Source: Denitromonas iodatirespirans
Lineage (GTDB): Bacteria > Pseudomonadota > Gammaproteobacteria > Burkholderiales > Rhodocyclaceae
Length of the DNA stretch: 64,000 nucleotides
Reading direction: 5' to 3'
NCBI RefSeq assembly: GCF_018524365.1
Contig: NZ_JAEKFT010000003.1
Coordinates: 206,772 to 270,771, forward strand
Shown here: positions 1 to 8,579 of the stretch, in pieces
Layout: each line of letters begins with the position of its first letter
How positions within the stretch are numbered: the first letter of the stretch is position 1
Notes under the pieces: model-generated
Told to the model about the DNA's origin: nothing
What the model saw: only the letters and a program-made list of their open reading frames with translations
The model's database searches: none
Translations under genes and position numbers: made by a program

Positions 1-1066
1 ACAGCGCACACACCACGGCGACGACGATGAACTCCTCGACCAGCTTGTGGGTGAGGTTGTCGATGGCGCGCTCGATGAGGCCGGAGCGGTCATACACCGG
101 GACGATCTCGACCCCCGGCGGGAGGCTTTTCTGCAAGCTGGCGAGCTTGTCCTTGGCCGCCTGGATGGTCGTCAGCGCGTTCTTTCCCGAGCGCATCACG
201 ATCACGCCGCCCACCGCTTCGCCGATGCCGTCGAACTCGCCGATGCCGCGCCGCATCTCGGGGCCGAGCTGGATGCGCGCCACATCGCCGAGCCGCACCG
301 ACACGCCCGCATCGGTGGTCATCAGCGGGATCGCGCGGAAGTCGTCGAGGCTTTGCAGATAGCCCGAGGCGCGCACCATGTACTCGGCCTCGCCCAGCTC
401 CAGCACCGAGCCGCCGGCCTCCTGGTTGCCGCGGCGGATGGCCTCCACCACCCGCGCATGCGCAATGCCGTAGGCGGCGAGCTTGTCCGGGTCGAGCACC
501 ACCTGGTACTGCCGCACCATGCCGCCGATGGTGGCCACTTCGGCCACGTCGGGCACGGTCTTCAACTCGAACTTGAGGAACCAGTCCTGCAGGGTGCGCA
601 GCTGCGAGATGTCCTGCGTGCCCGACCGGTCGACGAGCGCGTACTGGTAGATCCAGCCCACCCCGGTCGCGTCCGGCCCGATCGACGAGCTGGCCCCCGG
701 CGGCAGGCGCGACTGCACCTGGTTGAGGTATTCGAGCACGCGCGTGCGCGCCCAGTACAGGTCGGTGCCGTCCTCGAACAGCACATAGACGTAGCTGTCG
801 CCGAAGAAGGAGTAGCCGCGCACCACCTTGGCGCCGGGCACCGACAGCATGGTGGTGGTGAGCGGGTAGGTGACCTGGTTCTCGACCAGTTGCGGCGCCT
901 GGCCGGGGAAGGTGGTGCGGATGATGACCTGCACGTCCGACAGATCGGGCAAGGCATCGAGCGGGGTGCGCGACAAGGCCACCACGCCCCAGGCCGTGAC
1001 CATCACGGTCGCCAGCAGCACCAGGAAGCGGTTGGCGATGGACCAGCGGATGAGTTTGGCGATCAT
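1..1066 (-). CDS. cusA: Heavy-metal RND efflux pump, inner-membrane transporter (CusA/CzcA family), partial
   Basis: This is the inner-membrane proton-driven transporter of a CusCBA/CzcCBA-type tripartite pump that moves monovalent or divalent metal ions out of the cell. Only the first about 355 residues are present, because the left edge of the window cuts the gene (the family is usually about 1,040 aa). The protein begins [16 protein letters not shown], the standard first transmembrane helix of the family. It continues with the porter-domain signatures [31 protein letters not shown] and [19 protein letters not shown]. The ATG overlaps the cusB stop by four bases (ATGA), so translation is probably coupled. 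The choice between Cu/Ag and Co/Zn/Cd cannot be settled here, because the discriminating helix-4 region lies outside the window; the Cus label leans on the CusF-like domain of the adaptor. Confidence 0.93.
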   Translation of the reverse strand, partial: MIAKLIRWSIANRFLVLLATVMVTAWGVVALSRTPLDALPDLSDVQVIIRTTFPGQAPQLVENQVTYPLTTTMLSVPGAKVVRGYSFFGDSYVYVLFEDGTDLYWARTRVLEYLNQVQSRLPPGASSSIGPDATGVGWIYQYALVDRSGTQDISQLRTLQDWFLKFELKTVPDVAEVATIGGMVRQYQVVLDPDKLAAYGIAHARVVEAIRRGNQEAGGSVLELGEAEYMVRASGYLQSLDDFRAIPLMTTDAGVSVRLGDVARIQLGPEMRRGIGEFDGIGEAVGGVIVMRSGKNALTTIQAAKDKLASLQKSLPPGVEIVPVYDRSGLIERAIDNLTHKLVEEFIVVAVVCAL

Positions 1067-2652
1067 TGCGCCGCCCCTTTCGCCGCCCGGATGGCGACGA
1101 TCTGCGGTGCATCGCCTTCCTGCATGCGGAACTCGATGTCCACCGCCGCGCCCGCCGCCAGCGCTGGCTGCGCCAGTCCCGGTGCCAGCTTGAAGTCCAT
1201 GGTCATCGCCGGCCAGCCGAGGCTCTCGATGGCCGGATGGCTCAAGGTCAACAGGTCACCGTCGATGGCTTCGATCCGCGCGCCGGTACGATGGGTGTCG
1301 GCGGCTGCGGTCTCGCCCAGGCGCGCCTCGATGCCCTTGAGGCTGGCTTCGGAGTCGATCAGGAACTGCCCCGACAGCACCACCCGCTGCCCGGCCTGCA
1401 GGCCCTGCCGGATCTCGGTCCGGCCGCCGGCCTCGACGCCGGTGAGCACCTCGGCGGGCCGGAAGGCGCCGTCTGCCTCGGCCAGCATCACCAGGGCGCG
1501 CCGGCCGGTGTGGATGATCGCCTCGGTGGGCACCAGCAGGCTCTTGCGCGCCATCTGCTCGGCGAAGCTCATGCGCACGAACATGCCCGGCACCAGTTGC
1601 CCGCGCGGATTGGCCAGCGCCAGGCGCGCCTTGACGGTGCGCGTGGCCGGATTCACTTCCGGCAGCAGCGCCTGCACGCGGCCGGCGAAGGTCTCGCCCG
1701 GCAGCGCCGGGGTGGTGGCGCTCACCGGCGCGCCGGGGGCGAGCTGCGCCGCCTGGCTCTCGGGCACCTCGGCGTGCGCCCACACCGTTTCCAGGCCGTT
1801 GATGCGTGCCAGCGTCATGCCCGGCATCACCGTCATGCCTTCGCGCGCCATCAACTCGGTGACGGCGCCGGCGATGGGGGCGCGGATGGTCAGCCGTGCC
1901 TGCACCTTGCCGCTGGCTTCGACCAGCCGGATGTGCGCCGCGTCCATGCCGGCCTGGCGCATGCGGGCGCGCGCGGCGTCCACCAGGCTGTCCAGCCCGG
2001 TGCCGCGCATGCGCCGCACCGACAGGAATTCCTCCTGCGCCGCGACCCAGTCGGGCACGTGGATGTCGACCAGCGGCTGCCCCCGGGTCACGCGGTCCAG
2101 CGTCGCGCGCACGTGCAGTTTCTCGACGTAGCCCATGGCGCGGGCTTGCACGATCGCCTGATCGCGCTCGTTCCAGGCGATGGCGCCCACCGCGCTGATC
2201 GCCGGCGATGCCGCGCCTTCGGTCACTTCGGCGGCGCGCAGGCCGATGTTCTGCTGAATGCGCGGGCTGACGGTGACGGTGCCGGCATCGGCGCCCTCGC
2301 TGCCGGCATAGGCCGGCACCAGCATCATGTCCATGAAGGGCGACTTGCCCGGCGCCTCGAACTTCTTCCCCGGCACCATGGGGTCGTGGTAGTAGAGAAT
2401 TTTCCGCCCGGTGAGCGGGTCGTCCATGCCGGCCGCCAGACCGGTGTCGATGTGTCGGCGGGTGGCCGCCTCGCCCTCGGGGATGCCCCAGGTCGACGGG
2501 TCGACCGGGGCGGCGGTGGCGGCGGGCGCCTGCGCCGGCGTGCCGGCGACCATGCCCATGCCGCGCGCCATGCCGACGCGGTAGAGCGCGACGCCCGCGG
2601 CGCCGAGCATGCCGGCGGCCGCCAGGCCGATCAGGATGTGCTTGAGTTTCAT
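1063..2652 (-). CDS. cusB: RND efflux periplasmic adaptor (CusB family) with metal-binding motif and CusF-like C-terminus
   Basis: This is the membrane-fusion protein that links the RND pump to the outer-membrane factor (529 aa). Residues 1-27 form an N-terminal membrane anchor. Residues about 85-115 hold the heavy-metal-binding motif [19 protein letters not shown] followed by [10 protein letters not shown]. Next come HlyD-like lipoyl and beta-barrel domains (for example [19 protein letters not shown]). The last about 80 residues resemble the small periplasmic metallochaperone CusF ([20 protein letters not shown], then WPAMTMDF with the typical Trp and Met ligands). This fused chaperone argues for copper or silver as substrate. 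The start is the ATG at 2652, which overlaps the stop of the upstream outer-membrane-factor gene by four bases. Confidence 0.93.
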   Translation of the reverse strand: MKLKHILIGLAAAGMLGAAGVALYRVGMARGMGMVAGTPAQAPAATAAPVDPSTWGIPEGEAATRRHIDTGLAAGMDDPLTGRKILYYHDPMVPGKKFEAPGKSPFMDMMLVPAYAGSEGADAGTVTVSPRIQQNIGLRAAEVTEGAASPAISAVGAIAWNERDQAIVQARAMGYVEKLHVRATLDRVTRGQPLVDIHVPDWVAAQEEFLSVRRMRGTGLDSLVDAARARMRQAGMDAAHIRLVEASGKVQARLTIRAPIAGAVTELMAREGMTVMPGMTLARINGLETVWAHAEVPESQAAQLAPGAPVSATTPALPGETFAGRVQALLPEVNPATRTVKARLALANPRGQLVPGMFVRMSFAEQMARKSLLVPTEAIIHTGRRALVMLAEADGAFRPAEVLTGVEAGGRTEIRQGLQAGQRVVLSGQFLIDSEASLKGIEARLGETAAADTHRTGARIEAIDGDLLTLSHPAIESLGWPAMTMDFKLAPGLAQPALAAGAAVDIEFRMQEGDAPQIVAIRAAKGAAQ

Positions 2653-3995
2653 TGTTGTTGCTCCGCAACCAGGTATTCGAGTTCGACCCACAGGCCGGCG
2701 GTTTCCATTTCGATGCGCAGCCGTTCGATGCGCGTGTCGATCTCCATGCGGCGTGCCTCCAGCACCGCCGCCAGCGCGCCGCCACCACCGCGATAGGCGG
2801 CCAGTGCGGCGCGGGTGCGCTCGGCGGCGAGCGGGATCAGCGTCTTGTCGTAGTCGTCGAGCCGCGTCAGGTGGCTGCGCCAGGTGGTGAGCCAGCGCTC
2901 GGTCTCGGCCAGATGCGCGCGTGTCATCTCCTCGCGCTCGGCGCGTGCCTGCTCGGCCTTCGCCAGCCGGGCGGCCAGTTCGCGCTCCTGCCGGTTCGCC
3001 TGGTCCCACTGCAGCGGCACGCTGAGCGCGATCGTCGCCATGTTGGAGAAACCGTCGCCACGCTGGCCATACATCAGCGACACGCTCCAGTCCGCACGCT
3101 TGTCCTGGCGGGCGAGCTCGGCCTCGGCCCGGGCCACGGCCTCTTTCGCGGCCATCAAGGCGATGTCGGGGTGGCGGTCGAGCTGGTGCGCCACGGTGTG
3201 CGCCGCCAGTCGGGTCGTGGACAGCGGCGGCGGATCGCCCAGCGGGGCGGCGGCAAGATCCCCCACCCAGCGCGCCAGTTGCGTCGTCGCGTTGGCCTCG
3301 CGCGCCTGCGCCTCGCGAATGCGGTCCTCGATCCGCGCGACGCTCGAGCGCACCGCGAAGAGGTCCGCCTGCGGGCCGCGGCCGCCGCGGTAGGCCGCTT
3401 CGGCGGCGTCGATCTGCAGCGCTGCCTCGTCGCGCTGGCGGGTGAGCAGCGTGACCATCCGCTGCTGGTAGTAGCGGTCGAACCAGGCCAGCGCCGTGCC
3501 GCGCCGCAGCTCGGCCAACTGCATGGCGCGCGCCGCAAGTGCCGTGTCGGCCTCGCGCTCGAAGCGCGCCGCACGGGCGCGGCGCTTGTCCTTGCGAACG
3601 AAAGTCTGGGTGAGGCCGACTGAGCGCATGGTCATGAAGTCCTCGGTCAGGCTGAAGCGCATCGGCCCGTCGACGGGCAGGTTGTCGACCGACAGGCGCA
3701 GCACCGGGTCGGGCAGGCGAGCGGCGGCGACGGCCATCTCGCGGGCCGAACGGGCGGCGGCATCCTGCGCGACGAGGGCGTGCGAGCGCGCCTGTGCCGC
3801 GCGCAGTGCCGCCGGCAGGGTCAGGGGCTGGGCGGGCGGTGTTGCTTGCGCGATGGTCTGCGCCGCGGCCCCACCGCAAAGACCGGCCGCAAGCAAGGCG
3901 GCGCCGAGCGCGCGCAGGACGCCGGGCCGGCACGCGAAGGTGTTGTTGTTCTTGCGGGGCACGCATGCGCGCACCCCTTCCGAAGGAAGTGGCAT
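2649..3995 (-). CDS. Outer-membrane efflux factor (TolC/CusC-like)
   Basis: This is the outer-membrane channel of the metal efflux pump (448 aa). The N-terminus has a hydrophobic export segment (GVLRALGAALLAAGLCGGAAAQ). Most of the remainder is long alpha-helical sequence with the two repeated halves typical of outer-membrane efflux proteins, for example residues reading RLPDPVLRLSVDNLPVDGP and DWSVSLMYGQRGDGFSNMA. The ATG at 3995 is used because it keeps the whole signal peptide; an in-frame GTG at 4040 has no better ribosome site, and a shorter start just before the hydrophobic segment is possible. It is the first gene of the three-gene pump operon and overlaps cusB by four bases. No lipobox is evident, unlike enterobacterial CusC. 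Confidence 0.88.
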   Translation of the reverse strand: MPLPSEGVRACVPRKNNNTFACRPGVLRALGAALLAAGLCGGAAAQTIAQATPPAQPLTLPAALRAAQARSHALVAQDAAARSAREMAVAAARLPDPVLRLSVDNLPVDGPMRFSLTEDFMTMRSVGLTQTFVRKDKRRARAARFEREADTALAARAMQLAELRRGTALAWFDRYYQQRMVTLLTRQRDEAALQIDAAEAAYRGGRGPQADLFAVRSSVARIEDRIREAQAREANATTQLARWVGDLAAAPLGDPPPLSTTRLAAHTVAHQLDRHPDIALMAAKEAVARAEAELARQDKRADWSVSLMYGQRGDGFSNMATIALSVPLQWDQANRQERELAARLAKAEQARAEREEMTRAHLAETERWLTTWRSHLTRLDDYDKTLIPLAAERTRAALAAYRGGGGALAAVLEARRMEIDTRIERLRIEMETAGLWVELEYLVAEQQQ

Positions 3996-4029
3996 ATAGG
4001 CTGAATCCGAACGAGTCGATGGACCCCCG

Positions 4030-4095
4030 GCGCTGCGCACCGCCCCCCGCGGGGGCGAGGCCCGGCCTTGGGGCGGCCCGGCAACCGGGCCTCAG
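4030..4095. repeat. GC-rich intergenic palindromes between the efflux operon and the upstream small gene
   Basis: Two strong palindromes lie in the gap. One is a CCCCCGCGGGGG block at about 4044-4055. The other is a 9-bp inverted repeat with arms GAGGCCCGG (4057-4065) and CCGGGCCTC (4085-4093). They sit just upstream of the outer-membrane-factor gene and could act as an attenuator or be a dispersed GC-rich intergenic repeat. No T-run follows, so a classical terminator is unlikely. Confidence 0.4.
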
Positions 4096-4182
4096 GCGTC
4101 GCCGCAATGCGGCGCGCACAATCCGTCGCCACGGGCCAGACGCGTCAAGGCGCGGCCCGAAACGACACATGGGAGAGCGGAA

Positions 4183-4533
4183 TCAGACGGCGCGGGGCGG
4201 GCGCCAGACCCCGGTGGGGTCGCGGGAGAGGACGGGGGATTCGAGGGCGGAAACAACCAGCGCGCTAACTGGGAACGGTCGTGCCAAGGGCGGGAACACC
4301 GGCTGATGAAGATTGCTGCTCTTGCACTCCTGGCCGGGCTTGCACGGATGAGGCTTGTCCGGCTGGCCGTGGTCGCCGTCGGCGGGGTCACAGCAGGCGT
4401 CGCCGGTACTGGCCATCTCCACCATGGGCGTCGACTGCATGGGGCAGACCTCCGGCAGAGCGAGGGCCGCCCAAGCGTACGCGGGAAGCGTCACCATCAG
4501 GAGCAGCGCGATCAGTCGCCGGAAGAAGGGCAT
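4183..4533 (-). CDS. Small exported Cys/His-rich protein next to metal efflux genes
   Basis: This 116-aa protein is of unknown exact function. It begins MPFFRRLIALLLMVTLPAYA, a clear signal peptide with an Ala-x-Ala-type end, so it is probably periplasmic. The mature part contains the cluster CPMQSTPMVEMAST, then DACCDPADGDHG and HPCKPGQECK, giving Cys, Met and His residues suited to binding soft metals. It is divergent from nothing and lies upstream of the efflux operon on the same strand. A metal-sequestering or sensing accessory of the pump is an inference from this context. The ATG at 4533 is preferred over a GTG two codons upstream. The C-terminal half (after about residue 75) is low in recognisable motifs. 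Confidence 0.7.
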   Translation of the reverse strand: MPFFRRLIALLLMVTLPAYAWAALALPEVCPMQSTPMVEMASTGDACCDPADGDHGQPDKPHPCKPGQECKSSNLHQPVFPPLARPFPVSALVVSALESPVLSRDPTGVWRPPRAV

Positions 4534-4675
4534 ATACACAATGAATCTGGAAATGGCCGACTGATTCTACATGCGGGTCGGACGAGAAGGGAAGCTCGCA
4601 TTCCAGCGCATCAGGGCGCGATTTCCATTTCTCCACCTTGTGCTCCGCCGTGAATGCGTCCGATGGGCGCTACAT

Positions 4676-4711
4676 TTATCCACAGATCGGCGGGAACAAC
4701 CCTGTGGAAAA
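4676..4711. promoter_or_regulatory. Pair of opposed DnaA-box-like sites
   Basis: A perfect DnaA-box consensus TTATCCACA lies at 4676-4684 on the plus strand. A second site, TGTGGAAAA at 4703-4711 (TTTTCCACA on the minus strand), matches TTWTNCACA in the opposite orientation, with 18 bases between them. The pair is in the 224-base gap between two minus-strand genes. It could belong to a replication origin of the mobile element or to DnaA-dependent regulation. Chance occurrence of one box in 64 kb is expected, but two opposed boxes this close in an intergenic gap is less likely. Confidence 0.4.
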
Positions 4712-4740
4712 CTCTTCGATTCTCTGTCGCGCCGGGAGAC

Positions 4741-4779
4741 GAGGCAACTGCCTCAATTTAAGTCATGTGCGCGCACATG
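4741..4779. repeat. Two short perfect palindromes at the 3' end of the 4758-5660 gene
   Basis: GAGGCAACTGCCTC (4741-4754) is a 6-bp stem with a 2-base loop. CATGTGCGCGCACATG (4764-4779) is a perfect 16-bp palindrome that covers the last codons and the region next to the stop of the minus-strand gene. They may form a weak transcription end or a protein-binding site. No T-run is present. Confidence 0.35.
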
Positions 4780-5660
4780 CCTCGCAGATGGGCCCCGAGA
4801 TCGAAGAATCCCGCCCCGCGTAGCACATGCGCAACCGTTGCCGACCGCGGCTCCGCAACCGGCAACAGGATGGCCCGATGCGTGTCCGTGTAGGGTAAGG
4901 GCAGGAACTGCCAGAGGTAGGTGGCACGAAAACGCGCCATGGCCTCACGGAACGCATTGGTGGCGCAGGGGGTGTCGCCGATGACGAACATCTCGTAGTC
5001 ACGCTGAAGGCTGGCCAGGGCCATCTCGTTAATGCCGTAGGTGCGCAACGTGCCGCGCAATGGCACCGAGGTGCCGAGCCGCGCGGCGAGGTAGCGGGCC
5101 GCGGCGAAGTGGTGGGAGCCGCCGGCATTGATCAGGAAGAGGCGGCCGTCCCACACGTAGCGAGCGAAGAAGTCGCTCGTTTCCGGCTTGAGGATGCGGA
5201 CCTCGCGCCATGCGAGGTTCTCCCGAAGCTTTTCCTCGGTCACTGGATCGATCAATTCTGGCGCCTTCATCTCGACCATCGCGTCGAGACTGCTGAAGGA
5301 TGCCAGGTCGGACTTGGAGGCCGACAGGCCCACTACATCCTGGATGTCGCATTCCCACTCGTCGTCGCGCCTGCAGTAACCGAAATGCGCGAATTCCTCG
5401 CGCATGAGATGGAAACTCGAATACCGGCCGGCCTGGTAGCGCCATCCCGTAATCCAGCCGCGTGCGCGGGGTGGCCAGTGCAGTGCCGAGGCCGCGCCCC
5501 ATTCGTGCCAGCGGGCCACGCATCCGGCCGCCAGCACCCGCGGCAGTTCCTCGATCGTAACGCGCAACTCGGGGCGCCTCTCGATGACCCGGAGCAGCGA
5601 GGCCGAACGGCCAAAGCCGTTCTGGATTCCGCCGATGACGCGTCGCAGTAAGGTGTCCAT
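4758..5660 (-). CDS. ICE-associated hypothetical protein, 300 aa (possibly DUF6685-like)
   Basis: This is a soluble protein of unknown function. It starts MDTLLRRVIGGIQNGFGRSA and has conserved-looking blocks VVGLSASKSDLASFSSLDAM, YVWDGRLFLINAGGSHHFAA and LRTYGINEMALAS. From memory these resemble a family found next to conjugation genes in GI-type integrative elements (DUF6685); that assignment is not verified. The ATG at 5660 is chosen because the in-frame codons upstream are TTG/GTG without a ribosome site and would overlap the preceding gene. It lies 4 bases downstream of the 68-aa gene and follows the HTH gene, suggesting a small accessory operon. Confidence 0.75.
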   Translation of the reverse strand: MDTLLRRVIGGIQNGFGRSASLLRVIERRPELRVTIEELPRVLAAGCVARWHEWGAASALHWPPRARGWITGWRYQAGRYSSFHLMREEFAHFGYCRRDDEWECDIQDVVGLSASKSDLASFSSLDAMVEMKAPELIDPVTEEKLRENLAWREVRILKPETSDFFARYVWDGRLFLINAGGSHHFAAARYLAARLGTSVPLRGTLRTYGINEMALASLQRDYEMFVIGDTPCATNAFREAMARFRATYLWQFLPLPYTDTHRAILLPVAEPRSATVAHVLRGAGFFDLGAHLRGMCAHMT

Positions 5661-5664
5661 GGAA

Positions 5665-5871
5665 TCACTCGCCAAGGTTCGGATCCGCTGGCACGGCAAC
5701 GCTCAGATCCCCCGCCTGCCAGCGCGTGAGCGCCTCCGGGCAGGCCGAGCACACTCCCAGCCCGGTCTCGCGATCCACCATGAGCCAAGTGCAGGGTTCG
5801 GCCGCCGCGTCGTCCCAGCAGGCGCACAGGTCGGTGTACCCGCAGGCGATGCTGGTGGCGTTGTCGAGCAT
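5665..5871 (-). CDS. Small Cys-rich hypothetical protein, 68 aa
   Basis: I do not recognise this protein. It is a 68-aa product with six cysteines, four of them in CxC/CxxC-like spacing (DLCACWDD and GVCSACPEAL), which suggests a metal or disulfide site. It is packed tightly between its neighbours: the start lies 3 bases after the restored stop of the frameshifted HTH gene (TGA at 5877-5875), and its stop is 4 bases before the next ATG. This packing supports a real gene in one transcript. Confidence 0.6.
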   Translation of the reverse strand: MLDNATSIACGYTDLCACWDDAAAEPCTWLMVDRETGLGVCSACPEALTRWQAGDLSVAVPADPNLGE

Positions 5872-5874
5872 CGA

Positions 5875-5936
5875 TCAGGTCTCCGACCAGCCGAGCTGGC
5901 GCCGTGCGCGTTCGAGCCTGACATGCGCCCGCTCGA
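5875..5936 (-). pseudogene. Out-of-frame C-terminal tail of the HTH gene
   Basis: Adding one G to the GGGG run at about 5953-5956 (minus strand ATGGGGCG) restores an uninterrupted continuation of the HTH protein. The added residues read GAIDSEVIERAHVRLERAR and then RQLGWSET before a TGA that ends 3 bases before the next start codon. The helical character and perfect fit to the next gene indicate this is the original C-terminus. Confidence 0.6.
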
Positions 5937-6188
5937 TCACTTCCGAGTCGATCGCCCCATCTCCTCGAGCGCGAATAGCAACTGAATGGCCCGGTGGGGC
6001 TGTCGGCCTTTTTCGTAGCGACTGCCACCGGACTGGGTGGCACCGTAGCGCGTCCAGAACTCGGTCTGATTCATGCGCAATTGCCAGCGATATGCGCCCA
6101 CGTCCGAGAGCAGGCGCGCCAGGCGCGAAGGGTTCCGACGATTCACCTGGGTGGCGGGGTGTGCATATCTAGGCAGTGGATGGGTCAT
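5937..6188 (-). CDS. XRE-like helix-turn-helix protein, C-terminus apparently frameshifted
   Basis: This is a small DNA-binding-type protein, 83 aa as it stands. A helix-turn-helix of the XRE type is visible in the second half (RMNQTEFWTRYGATQSGGSR then YEKGRQ), in which RYEKGR is the typical recognition-helix tail. A good ribosome site (AGAGGATC) precedes the ATG at 6188. It probably regulates the accessory block it heads. The reading frame stops early at 5937 after LFALEEMGRSTRK. A one-base insertion in the preceding G-run would extend the protein by about 27 residues into a sensible helical tail and bring the stop next to the following gene. The break may be a real mutation, a sequence error in a homopolymer, or a programmed frameshift. 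Confidence 0.7.
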   Translation of the reverse strand: MTHPLPRYAHPATQVNRRNPSRLARLLSDVGAYRWQLRMNQTEFWTRYGATQSGGSRYEKGRQPHRAIQLLFALEEMGRSTRK

Positions 6189-6245
6189 CGAACGATCCTC
6201 TTAATCAGGTATTGCAGGGGGTACTGGTGTGCGGTCCGGCGGGAC

Positions 6246-6557
6246 TCATCCATGGAAATGACACGGATCGCCCGAGCCGCTGAAGCAGGTCGGGCACGCG
6301 TTCATCTCTTCCAACGCCTCGTCGAGGCGCACCTGCGCCCGCGCGTCCATCCGCCCGCTCTCCCATTCCTGCCGAAGGATGTCCTCGCCGGACAGCAGAG
6401 GCGAGATGGCCGCGCCCGTGTGGAATGCGTCCCACCCGAGCGAGTGCGCCAGGCAACCGGCCCGCAGCTCCTCGAGCTCTGCGTCGTCCGGATCGGCCAG
6501 AAGGCGGGACAAGGCGAGGGCGCAGCGCGCCTCGACGGCTTTTTGGAAGGCCTTCAT
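6246..6557 (-). CDS. Small hypothetical protein, 103 aa
   Basis: I do not recognise this protein. It is acidic and mostly helical (ARCALALSRLLADPDDAELE, ARAQVRLDEALEEMNACPTC) and ends in a CxxC plus His segment (CPTCFSGSGDPCHFHG) that could bind a metal ion. The ATG overlaps the stop of the upstream 60-aa ORF by four bases. It lies between the HTH gene and the muramidase-like gene on the same strand. Confidence 0.55.
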   Translation of the reverse strand: MKAFQKAVEARCALALSRLLADPDDAELEELRAGCLAHSLGWDAFHTGAAISPLLSGEDILRQEWESGRMDARAQVRLDEALEEMNACPTCFSGSGDPCHFHG

Positions 6558-6736
6558 TCGGAGGAGCCCTCCTGCCGGGTGCCATCATGCATGGTGGGGC
6601 TCGCTTGGCCGCTGAGCGAGAAGGTAGTAGAGCAGTTGCCGAAGATGGTCTCGGCCACTTCGCGGGTGCACACCGGCGGCACGGCGCCGGTCATCGCAGA
6701 CGGGCCGGACGTTGCCGGGCTATTCGTACCGGTCAT
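6554..6736 (-). CDS. Small hypothetical protein, 60 aa
   Basis: This short Ser/Thr/Pro-rich ORF has no recognised domain. Support comes from a strong ribosome site (GAGGAG seven bases before the ATG at 6736) and a four-base overlap with the next ORF. It has no membrane segment. It begins 16 bases after the stop of the muramidase-like gene, so it is likely to be in the same transcript. Confidence 0.45.
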   Translation of the reverse strand: MTGTNSPATSGPSAMTGAVPPVCTREVAETIFGNCSTTFSLSGQASPTMHDGTRQEGSSE

Positions 6737-6752
6737 GAATTGTCTCCTCGCA

Positions 6753-7720
<968 letters not shown>

Positions 7721-7733
<13 letters not shown>

Positions 7734-8257
7734 GGCGAACCGCTCCTGTCGATCGAGCGCGCATAGCCGTATTTCCCGCCCTGGTACGTCCACACGCCAA
7801 TGCAGTGGCTGCGCCCCTGCATGTGCAGATCCGCCCACCCGTCGGTACGTGTTGGCGCGACATCGACGATGGCAGTGACTACGTCGATCTCCAGCATCCA
7901 GCGAGCGCCGTGTTTGACGACCATCCACAGCGTCTGGCCCGTGGTACCGCTCGAGCAGGTATCTCCGCCCAACACCAGCACTTCCGCTCGACCATCACCG
8001 TTCAGATCCTCGAGTCGGACCTCCGGTCGAATATCCCGGCCGGCACACACCTCATTGTCGAACTCGACGTGTCCGTTGCGGAACACCATCGGCAGCGCCT
8101 CGGCGATCTCCCGCCGGTCCTTCGCCGACAGCACCTGCGCCGGTACGGACCCGAACAGCGCGTCGGCCAGCGTCTTTAACCCTGCAAAGGCGCCCGTGAC
8201 TACCACCATCGCGGTTAATGCCACCACTATGGCGGACATGGGTGAGCGTTTTCTCAT
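7721..8257 (-). CDS. Exported hypothetical protein with a calcium-loop-like motif
   Basis: This is an unrecognised 178-aa protein. It starts MRKRSPMSAIVVALTAMVVV, a signal anchor. The motif EDLNGDGRAEVLVLGG resembles the calcium-binding loops of FG-GAP/dockerin-like repeats (DxNxDGxxE). Four cysteines (VCAGR, DTCSSG, SHCIGV, SPCTP) may form disulfides. The ATG at 8257 is preferred, with GGAG six bases before it; an ATG at 8269 is possible. It overlaps the muramidase-like gene by 13 bases, so the two are probably made together in the envelope. A role as partner, inhibitor or substrate-sensing protein for the muramidase is speculation. Confidence 0.6.
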
Positions 8258-8303
8258 AACCTTCTCCATGATGTAGGCGTAGTTCGCCTGCGTTACCCGA
8301 ACG

Positions 8304-8579
8304 CTATTTCGACAAGTGGCGCAAAACGAGGCTGGAAACACTTTCGATCGTTCCGTCGATCCCGAACCATTCGACCTGGGGCGCATCGATATGGAAATGC
8401 CTTTCGACCTCAGCAATGAATACAGACAGGTCGTCGGTGTCGACGTGAAGATCCTTCGCCGGGTTAGTGGCGCCGGAGAGTTGCTCTCGCTCGTCGAGTC
8501 CGGTGATGCGAACCAGGATGTCGAGAACGGTCTCGATTACTTGATCCTTCGACGGCATGTCGCCATTGTCATTTCTCAT
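8304..8579 (-). CDS. Acyl-carrier-protein-like protein (DUF1493-like), no phosphopantetheine Ser
   Basis: A 91-aa protein whose length, helix pattern and acidic face resemble acyl carrier proteins (VIETVLDILVRITGLDERE, then DLHVDTDDLSVFIAEVERHF). At the place where carrier proteins have DSL, with the serine that takes 4'-phosphopantetheine, this one reads DTD, so it probably cannot be charged in the usual way. From memory it fits the DUF1493 family; not verified. It overlaps the end of the upstream membrane-protein gene by 11 bases, and this pairing suggests the two work together. An alternative ATG lies at 8558. Confidence 0.55.
   Translation of the reverse strand: MRNDNGDMPSKDQVIETVLDILVRITGLDEREQLSGATNPAKDLHVDTDDLSVFIAEVERHFHIDAPQVEWFGIDGTIESVSSLVLRHLSK

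Noticed and set aside
47..2131. 694-codon plus-strand open frame opposite cusA/cusB
   Set aside because: It crosses the boundary of two well supported minus-strand genes and has antisense-type composition.
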